From Mesorhizobium sp. ORS 3324 (GTDB lineage Bacteria; Pseudomonadota; Alphaproteobacteria; Rhizobiales; Rhizobiaceae): DNA of 50,208 nt. A program made the translations under genes and the position numbers. The notes beneath the pieces were generated by a model that saw only the letters and a program-made list of their open reading frames with translations, made no database searches and was not told the origin of the DNA. The DNA lies in NCBI GenBank assembly GCA_000824825.2, contig LM655194.1:631-50838 (forward strand), written 5' to 3'. Below, one piece after another: positions 44,599 through 50,208 of this stretch; positions within the stretch are counted from its first letter, which is position 1; each line of letters begins with the position of its first letter.

Positions 44599-45003
44599 CT
44601 AATTGCAGTTAGGGTCGAGGGCGGGATCGCATTTGCCTTCGATCTGCTTCAGCGTGTCGTTGCCATGCGTCCTGGCGAGCGTGTTGAGCGCCGTCGTGCT
44701 GGCAGGCGTTTTGGCGCTGCCGCCCTTGGCAAGCTGCGCCTGCTGGTCCGCCTTCAGCTCACCGAGCTTGGCGGCGGTCTCTTCCTTGCTCAGTTGCTTG
44801 GCGGCCACCTGCGGCTTGATGTTGAGGTTCGGATAGGAGCCGGTGTCCTTCGGGCCCTCCGCCAGCGCCGTCGGATTGTGCGTGTTGCTGCTGGTCTCGC
44901 AACCGCCCGTAAGCAGCGGCGCGCACAGCACCATGGCCACGGTGGCGATGCGGCAAATCGAACCGGCGCCGAGAAAATGAGTCCCGCCAACATTAATCGT
45001 CAT
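44599..45003 (-). CDS. Small lipoprotein of unknown function
   Basis: A 134-residue protein. A long signal region (ICRIATVAMVLCAPLLTGGC, Cys35 in LTGGC) precedes a mature part with a helical, Lys/Glu-rich centre (QLSKEETAAKLGELKADQQA) and a C-terminal CDPALDPNCN with two cysteines that could pair. AGGAAA lies five bases before ATG 45003. It is found 49 bases upstream of the aminotransferase gene on the same strand and diverges from phaC. No family is recognised. Confidence 0.72.
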   Translation of the reverse strand: MTINVGGTHFLGAGSICRIATVAMVLCAPLLTGGCETSSNTHNPTALAEGPKDTGSYPNLNIKPQVAAKQLSKEETAAKLGELKADQQAQLAKGGSAKTPASTTALNTLARTHGNDTLKQIEGKCDPALDPNCN

Positions 45004-45019
45004 ATTGTTTTCCTGGCAG

Positions 45020-45044
45020 CCGGGTTAGAGCATGTTGGACCCGG
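45020..45044. promoter_or_regulatory. Inverted repeat between the lipoprotein gene and phaC
   Basis: CCGGGT (45020-45025) and ACCCGG (45039-45044) are perfect 6-bp arms separated by 13 bases, in the 97-base divergent promoter region. It may be a regulator site; nothing identifies the regulator. Confidence 0.25.
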
Positions 45045-45100
45045 TCAGATGTCCCATGATAATATGTCAAGAAAACGCTCCGGGAGGAACCCCGCGAACC

Positions 45101-46936
45101 ATGTCCAAGGCGCCCGATTCGGACAAAGCGGAAAATGGCGGACCTTCGACCGTCGAGCAATATCTGGTGAAAGATCCCGAGCGCTTTGCGCTCAACATGG
45201 CGCGCATGGTCGAGCAGGCGGGCAAGGCGGCCTCCGCCTGGGCCGAGCCGCGCGAGAAGGGTGAGGTGCGCGATCATGTCGCCGAACCCGTGGTCGACAT
45301 GGTCAAGACCTTCTCCAAGCTTTCGGAATACTGGCTGGCCGACCCGCAGCGCGCGCTGGAAGCGCAGACGCGGCTCTTCGCCGGCTACATGACGGTCTGG
45401 GCGAACGCCATCCAGAAGGTCAGCCCCGGCGCCGAAAAGCCCGAGGACGCGGTGAAGCCGGAACGCGGCGACAAGCGCTTCCAGGACCCGGAATGGGGCC
45501 GTAACGCCTTCTTCGATTTCCTGAAACAGGCCTATCTCGTTACCTCGCGCTGGGCCGCGGACCTCGTCGAGCATGCCGAGGGCCTGGACGAGCACACCCG
45601 CCACAAGGCAAGCTTCTACGTCAAGCAGGTCTCCAACGCGATCGCGCCGTCTAACTTCATCCTCACCAACCCGGAACTGTTCCGCGAGACCGTCGCCTCC
45701 AACGGCGAAAACCTGGTGCGCGGCATGAAGATGCTGGCCGAGGACATCGCCGCCGGGCGGGGCGACCTGAAGCTCCGCCAGGCCGACTACGCGCCATTCG
45801 AGATCGGCAAGAACATCGCAACGACGCCCGGCAAGGTGATCGGCCGCAGCGACGTGGCCGAGATCATCCAATACGACCCCGCGACCGAGACGGTGCTGAA
45901 GCGGCCGCTGCTGATCTGCCCGCCCTGGATCAACAAATACTATATCCTCGACCTCAACCCGCAGAAATCCTTCATCCGCTGGGCGGTCGAGCAGGGCCAC
46001 ACCGTCTTCGTCATCTCCTGGATCAACCCGGACGAGCGCCACGGCGCCAAGGGCTGGGAGGCCTATATCCGCGATGGCCTGCAATATGGCCTCGACATGG
46101 TCGAGAAGGCGACCGGCGAGAAGGAGGTCAACGCCATCGGCTATTGCGTCGGCGGCACGCTGCTGGCGGCGGCGCTTGCGTTGCTGGCGCAGGAAGGCGA
46201 CCACCGCATCAAGTCGGCGACCTTCTTCACCACGCAGGTCGACTTCACCTATGCCGGCGACCTCAAGGTCTTCGTCGACGAGGATCAGGTCGCCGCGGTC
46301 GAGCGCTCGATGAGCGAGAAGGGCTATCTCGAAGGCACCAAGATGGCGACCGCCTTCAACATGCTGCGCTCGGGCGACCTGATCTGGCCCTATGTCATCA
46401 ACAACTACATGCGCGGCAAGGACCCCCTGCCCTTCGACCTGCTCTACTGGAATGCCGATTCGACCCGCATGGCGGCGGCCAACCACTCCTTCTACCTGCG
46501 CAACTGCTATCTCGAGAACAACCTCTCGCGCGGCACGATGGAGCTTGCCGGCCGCACCGTCTCGCTGGCCGACATCGCGATACCGGTCTACAACCTGGCC
46601 ACGAAAGAGGACCACATCGCGCCGGCGCTTTCGGTGTTCCTCGGCTCCAGGTACTTCGGCGGCGACGTCGAATACGTGATGGCGGGCTCGGGCCATATCG
46701 CCGGTGTCGTCAATCCGCCGGCGGCGCATAAATACCAGTACTGGACGGGCGGCCGGCCGGTGGGCGACTTCGGCCAGTGGTTCGCGACTGCGCACGAGCA
46801 TCCGGGATCCTGGTGGACGCACTGGCAGCACTGGATCGAAACCCAGGACAATACCCGCGTGCCGGCCCGCAAACCCGGCAAGCGCATGAAAACCTTAGGC
46901 GATGCGCCGGGTACCTATGTGAAGGTGCGTGTGTAA
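45101..46936 (+). CDS. phaC: Class I poly(3-hydroxyalkanoate) polymerase
   Basis: A 611-residue PHA synthase that polymerises 3-hydroxyacyl-CoA into storage polymer at granule surfaces. The lipase-like box is AIGYCVGGTLLAAAL with nucleophile Cys349. The catalytic Asp is in NLATKEDHIAPALSV and the His in MAGSGHIAGVVNPPA. The N-terminal PhaC_N region includes FILTNPELFRETVASNGENL. The length indicates a single-subunit class I enzyme. ATG 45101 follows GGGAGGAAC (45082-45090). No phaA, phaB, phaR or phasin gene is adjacent. Confidence 0.96.
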   Translation: MSKAPDSDKAENGGPSTVEQYLVKDPERFALNMARMVEQAGKAASAWAEPREKGEVRDHVAEPVVDMVKTFSKLSEYWLADPQRALEAQTRLFAGYMTVWANAIQKVSPGAEKPEDAVKPERGDKRFQDPEWGRNAFFDFLKQAYLVTSRWAADLVEHAEGLDEHTRHKASFYVKQVSNAIAPSNFILTNPELFRETVASNGENLVRGMKMLAEDIAAGRGDLKLRQADYAPFEIGKNIATTPGKVIGRSDVAEIIQYDPATETVLKRPLLICPPWINKYYILDLNPQKSFIRWAVEQGHTVFVISWINPDERHGAKGWEAYIRDGLQYGLDMVEKATGEKEVNAIGYCVGGTLLAAALALLAQEGDHRIKSATFFTTQVDFTYAGDLKVFVDEDQVAAVERSMSEKGYLEGTKMATAFNMLRSGDLIWPYVINNYMRGKDPLPFDLLYWNADSTRMAAANHSFYLRNCYLENNLSRGTMELAGRTVSLADIAIPVYNLATKEDHIAPALSVFLGSRYFGGDVEYVMAGSGHIAGVVNPPAAHKYQYWTGGRPVGDFGQWFATAHEHPGSWWTHWQHWIETQDNTRVPARKPGKRMKTLGDAPGTYVKVRV

Positions 46937-47157
46937 CCGACTGTAATGTCTGGTGAGTTGACGGGCCGCCAAAACAGGGCGAAATGGTGGCGTTAATCGT
47001 TTTCGCAACCTCAACTCGCCTTCAGACGCTGAATAAATCCGAGGTTTGCAGATTCGACACAGATCCCGTTTCCGGTTCGGGAACAGGAGGTCGTCGCCAG
47101 GGCACTGGAGCGCCGCGGCGATGATGGACGGACCGGATGCCGAGGGGGAATTTTATT

Positions 47158-48426
47158 TTGAAACCAGCAGGTTGGCGTCCGGCACGAGGGGAAAGCCGCA
47201 GCGTTGTGGCAGCGCTCTTCTCCGTGCTTCTGGCCTCCTGCACCTCGACCAGCGACCCGACGCTGTCGGTCGTCACGCCCGGCTACAACACTACCGCCAC
47301 CGAGATGAGCGCGGCCACCAGCGTGAAGCCCGTGGCCTCGACCGATTCGTCGCCGCAGGTGGCGTCGGCCGCGCCTGAAGCGGCGCCGACCGTGATGAGC
47401 GAGAGCGACACGCCTTTGCCGGAGAAAGTCGCCTATGTGCCGGAGATGCGTCCCGGCGCCGCCTTCCCCGCCGTCGCCTTGCCGGCAGACGCCACCAAGA
47501 TTGCGGGGAACACGCCTCAACCGCTGGTGCAGCCGGCGCAAACGGCTGACGTGACGAAGACCGTGGCCGAGAAGGTGGCTGCCGGCGACGCCGCCGCAGT
47601 CGCATCGCAAGCGCAGGCTCAGGCCTCGCCGGTCACGAACACCGGCGTCTATGTGACGGCGGGCGAACCGCAGCAGCAGCCGATCGCCGCGCCGAAGAAG
47701 AGCTTCTTTGCCTCGCTGTTCAGTACCACGCCGGCCTCGGCGGCACCCGCCCCCCTGGTCAACACGCGCTCGGCCGAGCAGCCCGCGGCGCAGTCCAAGG
47801 CCGCGCCGGAGCCGGCAAAGCCGATCGTCAATCTCGCCTCGGCGACGGCGGGCGACAAGCCGGTGCAACTGGCCTCCCTCGGCGAGGAAGCCGGCCACAT
47901 CACCGGCGCCGATGCCCTGCCGGGCGTGCGCCAGACGGCGCTGTTCGAGATCAAGCGCAAGTCCGGCATCGACGACGAGAGCGACGTCGACCTCAACGAG
48001 GACGAGGGCGGCGGCTCCTACCAGGTGGCGTCCGCCGCTGGCATGGCAAGGCTCGCGCCCAACGGCCTGTTGAAGCAGAACGAAAGCGTCGACGTGGCGT
48101 GTCTCAAGCCGTCGCTGGTGCGGGTCCTGAAGACGATCGAGGGCCATTTCGGCCGCAAGATGGTCGTCACCTCCGGCTATCGCGATCCTGCCCGCAACGT
48201 CCGCGCCAACGGCGCCAAGAACTCACTGCACATGTACTGCGCCGCCGCCGACATTCAGGTGCCCGGCGTCTCCAAATGGGAGCTGGCGAGCTATGTCCGC
48301 TCGATGCCCGGCCGCGGCGGCGTAGGCACCTACTGCCACACCGAATCGGTCCACGTCGACGTCGGCCCCGAGCGCGACTGGAACTGGCGCTGCCGCAGGC
48401 GCAGCGGCGGTGGCGAGGACGGTTAA
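47158..48426 (+). CDS. Lipoprotein with C-terminal M15-type (DUF882/YcbK-like) peptidase domain
   Basis: A 422-residue protein. The signal region SVVAALFSVLLASC gives a lipobox cysteine near residue 28, followed by about 230 residues of Ala/Pro/Thr-rich, low-complexity linker. The C-terminal 120 residues form a Peptidase_M15_3 domain with VVTSGYRDPARNV, NSLHMYCAAADIQVPG (zinc His and Asp) and CHTESVHVDVG (zinc His). This predicts a cell-wall D,D- or L,D-peptidase or a binding protein tethered to a membrane. The TTG at 47158 is chosen because GAGGGGGAA lies 7 bases upstream; ATG 47137 would add seven residues. Confidence 0.85.
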   Translation: MKPAGWRPARGESRSVVAALFSVLLASCTSTSDPTLSVVTPGYNTTATEMSAATSVKPVASTDSSPQVASAAPEAAPTVMSESDTPLPEKVAYVPEMRPGAAFPAVALPADATKIAGNTPQPLVQPAQTADVTKTVAEKVAAGDAAAVASQAQAQASPVTNTGVYVTAGEPQQQPIAAPKKSFFASLFSTTPASAAPAPLVNTRSAEQPAAQSKAAPEPAKPIVNLASATAGDKPVQLASLGEEAGHITGADALPGVRQTALFEIKRKSGIDDESDVDLNEDEGGGSYQVASAAGMARLAPNGLLKQNESVDVACLKPSLVRVLKTIEGHFGRKMVVTSGYRDPARNVRANGAKNSLHMYCAAADIQVPGVSKWELASYVRSMPGRGGVGTYCHTESVHVDVGPERDWNWRCRRRSGGGEDG

Positions 48427-48826
48427 TCCACCGGTAGAAGGCCGTCGGTGGCCAACGGCATTCCTTTGGACGAGGCCTGCGGCAAAAGCGTTCGCGCTTG
48501 GCCGAAACCTTTCGAACTTCGTCATCCACGGGCGGAGCGGGAGCGAAGCGGACGCGCACACCCGAGGATCCATCCATGACCTTGACCGCGGAGTGCAGCG
48601 GCGCAGATTCTGCACCGTTGCGGCACGTCAGCGTCACGGAATGGATTCTATGGTCTGCGCGCGTCGCTTCGCTCCTTGCTCCGCCATAGAATGACGATCG
48701 TGCGGGGCGCTGCAACCAATCTCCGAGGATGCGTGATCATGTGTGGGGCCGAAACCGCATCCTGCCTCGCCCAACGGCAGCTTTTGCAGCTCTTGAAAAA
48801 AGTTGTCGCAGGCGGCTGCGCATGGG
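48427..48826. repeat. Gene-free stretch with palindromic repeat elements
   Basis: No coding frame is convincing here. ATTCTATGG (48645-48653) and CCATAGAAT (48684-48692) are perfect 9-bp arms, bordered by CGTCA and GACG, around TCTGCGCGCGTCGCTTCGCT. A second, weaker palindrome has GTCAT (48521) and ATGAC (48576) ends enclosing GGAGCGGGAGCGAAGCGGAC and CGAGGATCC. Both resemble short dispersed repeats seen in Mesorhizobium-like genomes. Confidence 0.5.
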
Positions 48827-48855
48827 TTGCCGGTTGCCAACAACGCAATTATAAG
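48827..48855 (+). promoter_or_regulatory. Promoter of tRNA-Glu
   Basis: TTGCCG (48827-48832) and TATAAG (48850-48855) are separated by exactly 17 bases and lie 15 bases before the tRNA 5' end, fitting a vegetative sigma-70 promoter. Confidence 0.6.
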
Positions 48856-48870
48856 CCGCTTCGTCTGAGC

Positions 48871-48945
48871 GCGCCCATCGTCTAGCGGTTAGGACACCGC
48901 CCTTTCACGGCGGTAACAGGGGTTCGATTCCCCTTGGGCGTACCA
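48871..48945 (+). tRNA. tRNA-Glu (anticodon TTC)
   Basis: A 75-base cloverleaf. The acceptor GCGCCCA pairs with TGGGCGT (one G-U), and the gene ends with ACCA, so CCA is encoded. The D-arm contains TCTAGCGGTTAGGA, the anticodon stem CCGCC/GGCGG encloses loop CTTTCAC with TTC at 48904-48906, and the T-arm is AGGGGTTCGATTCCCCT-like. It decodes GAA and GAG. No duplicated 3' end suggesting integration was seen. Confidence 0.97.
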
Positions 48946-49029
48946 GAGATTTCCAAGCAATTATCACCGCTGCATTTCCTGTATCTGCAAAGCAGCTATG
49001 CCCAGCAAGGCGAGTCGCCTTCGCGCGAC

Positions 49030-49135
49030 AAGAAAACGCCCACTACGCTTTCCGCAGCGGGCGCTAGTTTGGGAGGAAATGAGACGCCCGCGGTCAGGGA
49101 CGCCCCCTTTGCCCGTCGATGACGGTACGCCTCGC
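49030..49135 (-). ncRNA. Candidate small RNA with anti-Shine-Dalgarno motif and intrinsic terminator
   Basis: On the minus strand CGCCCGCTGCG (49063-49053) pairs with CGTAGTGGGCG (49047-49037) using two G-U wobbles, then TTTTCT follows (49036-49031): an intrinsic terminator. On the plus strand the same arms have two A-C mismatches, so direction is fixed. Just upstream lies an unpaired TTTCCTCCCAAACTAG, whose CCTCCC complements ribosome sites. The 5' end is a guess; TATTAT at 49149-49144 could be a -10 box but no good -35 is seen. A 59-codon minus-strand frame (48996-49175) is an alternative reading. Confidence 0.45.
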
Positions 49136-49394
49136 TTAGCGCGATAATAAGCGCGCGCCGGTTGAAGCGCTGCATATTCGCGTTGCGTGACTTTTTTGCC
49201 ACAGGGATAAGAAATGCCGGTCGCCTGGCAGCAGGGCAAAATCGAACACCATTTCCGGCTTCAGCCGCGGTTCGCTATGTATCCGAGAGAGTGGTCGATC
49301 TCGGCGCCGTCTGCCTGAACCTGCGGAACAAATCTCCGTGAGCAATAGCTGAAAGCAATCGTCCACTATACTATAACCCGGTCGAGGCAATGCG
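49136..49394. other. Gene-free stretch before the dioxygenase gene
   Basis: I see no supported gene here. The plus-strand sequence just before the dioxygenase start is AT-richer and contains CTATACTATAACC (49366-49378), which may hold its promoter -10 box (TATACT at 49367-49372). Confidence 0.3.
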
Positions 49395-50081
49395 ATGTCG
49401 AACATCTACGATCTTGCGACCGATCTGGTACGCCGCATCTATGAAAAGCGCATAGCTGCACCAGCGATTCTTGATATCGCCACGCATTTTCCAAACGCTT
49501 CGAAGTTCGCTTCTGCCTGGCAGAGCATTCGCGACGAAGCACTCTCGGTGCAGTTGAGCAGGGCGCCGCGCTTCCACGACATCATGCCGGAGCAGGCCGA
49601 AATCTCTGCCAACGACGGCCTCGATTGGCGCATGTTCGTGCTCAAGGCCTATGACATGGCAATCCCGGAAAACCTCGCGCGGATGCCTACGCTTAGCCGG
49701 CTGCTGTCCGAGTGCCCCGAGGTCAAATCGGCGGCCGTCTCATTCCTCGCGCCGCATAAGCATATCCCGGCCCACCGCGGGCCCTTTCGCGGCATCATGA
49801 GATTTCACCTCGGCCTGGTCATCCCGAAGCAGGCGGACGGCCGCCCGGCGACGATCATGATGATCAACCACCAGGAGAAGCGTATCTCCGACGGCGACTG
49901 CATGCTGTGGGACGACACTTTCGAACACGAGGTGATGAACAACGCCGATCAGGCGCGCATTGCCTTGCTGCTTGATGTCTGGCGCCCGCAGATGCCGCTG
50001 GACATGGAAATCCTGTCGCGGCTGATTGTGCGCGGCGTGCAGGTTGGAATGCACTACAGGGGCGTGTCTTTCGCCGGCTGA
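49395..50081 (+). CDS. Aspartyl/asparaginyl beta-hydroxylase family dioxygenase
   Basis: A 228-residue Fe(II)/2-oxoglutarate dioxygenase of the beta-hydroxylase superfamily, which also contains LpxO. The iron and co-substrate area is seen as IPAHRGPFRGIMRFHLGLVI (His127, His138) and LWDDTFEHEVMNNADQARIA (His178), ending LLLDVWRP. There is no N-terminal membrane anchor, unlike most LpxO proteins, so lipid A hydroxylation cannot be assumed; small-molecule or peptide aspartate hydroxylation is equally possible. ATG 49395 has GAGG eight bases upstream. It is alone between tRNA-Glu and a repeat. Confidence 0.88.
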   Translation: MSNIYDLATDLVRRIYEKRIAAPAILDIATHFPNASKFASAWQSIRDEALSVQLSRAPRFHDIMPEQAEISANDGLDWRMFVLKAYDMAIPENLARMPTLSRLLSECPEVKSAAVSFLAPHKHIPAHRGPFRGIMRFHLGLVIPKQADGRPATIMMINHQEKRISDGDCMLWDDTFEHEVMNNADQARIALLLDVWRPQMPLDMEILSRLIVRGVQVGMHYRGVSFAG

Positions 50082-50117
50082 GCCTGTCGGTTCACCGTTC
50101 CACAGGAATGCAGAACC

Positions 50118-50208
50118 GCTCTTTTTGCTTGTCGCAATTCCGGACGGAAAACCGTTTCACACTTTTCCTGGAATTGCTCTTTTTGCTTGTCGCAATTCCG
50201 GACGGAAA
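50118..50208. repeat. 33-base direct repeat within a rhizobial intergenic element, cut by the window end
   Basis: The 33 bases at 50118-50150 (beginning GCTCTTTTTGCTTGTCGCAA) recur exactly at 50176-50208, a period of 58. Between them lies ACCGTTTCACACTTTTCCTGG; TTTTCCTGGAATTGC together with GCAATTCCGGACGGAAA gives imperfect inversion. This looks like a tandem or nested mosaic repeat. Its full extent is unknown because the window ends inside it. Confidence 0.7.

Noticed and set aside
44993..46831. A minus-strand open frame of about 600 codons opposite phaC
   Set aside because: phaC on the plus strand has all catalytic motifs and a good ribosome site; the antisense frame has no recognisable domain.
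48871..48945. tRNA-Glu as an integration site for a genomic island
   Set aside because: No integrase gene and no second copy of the tRNA 3' end were found in the window.
49136..49405. Minus-strand open frame of 89 codons upstream of the dioxygenase gene
   Set aside because: No ribosome site or recognisable motif, and it covers the promoter and start of the dioxygenase gene.
50118..50208. Possible CRISPR array
   Set aside because: Only two copies are seen, the spacer-like piece is itself palindromic repeat sequence, and no cas gene is present.

Overview
The window looks like an ordinary chromosomal segment of an alphaproteobacterium of the order Rhizobiales, most likely Mesorhizobium or a close relative. 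This is inferred from high GC with strong GC3 bias, a Ctp/Tad (cpa) pilus cluster of rhizobial type, a class I PHA synthase, a tandem glycine riboswitch before gcvTHP, and intergenic palindromes resembling rhizobial mosaic repeats. No phage, integrase, transposase, conjugation module or CRISPR array is visible, and almost every gene belongs to a conserved family.

Layout. 1-2.4 kb: end of a glutathione-dependent formaldehyde dehydrogenase, then gfa, a small orphan gene, a YaiI-type protein and a DUF1345 membrane protein. 2.5-4.5 kb: a membrane cytochrome b and a Tat-exported molybdopterin oxidoreductase (one operon), followed by remnants of a frameshifted gene. 4.5-10.2 kb: an internally duplicated protein of unknown function diverges from the riboswitch-controlled glycine cleavage operon gcvT-gcvH-gcvP. 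10.2-19.5 kb (minus strand): a diguanylate cyclase, then, in transcription order, cpaB-cpaC-small lipoprotein-cpaE-cpaF-tadB-tadC-TPR lipoprotein. Pilin and prepilin peptidase genes are not here. 19.7-25 kb: parE, an FUSC transporter and a DUF2336 protein. 25-29.6 kb: a MaoC/CitE-like gene pair, an ICMT-like methyltransferase, a flavin reductase, a nitroreductase and a secreted protein of unknown function. 29.6-35.9 kb: an acyltransferase, thrS, a methyltransferase, a class D beta-lactamase, yidD and a headless LysR regulator. 35.9-38.9 kb: an Fe-S scaffold gene diverging from folE-hisI-patatin. 38.9-45 kb (minus strand): a lipoprotein, an alanine/diaminopimelate-type aminotransferase, hom, glpX and recJ. 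45-50.2 kb: phaC, an M15-type lipoprotein, tRNA-Glu, a candidate small RNA and an aspartyl beta-hydroxylase-like dioxygenase, ending in a direct repeat.

The most interesting signals are non-coding. The Shine-Dalgarno region of gcvT copies one strand of the riboswitch P1 helix. A long hairpin before hisI is fully paired only as plus-strand RNA, because of U-G wobbles. A terminator hairpin at 49.04 kb is fully paired only on the minus strand and sits next to an anti-Shine-Dalgarno motif, which suggests an unannotated sRNA. I did not find a convincing new multi-gene system.
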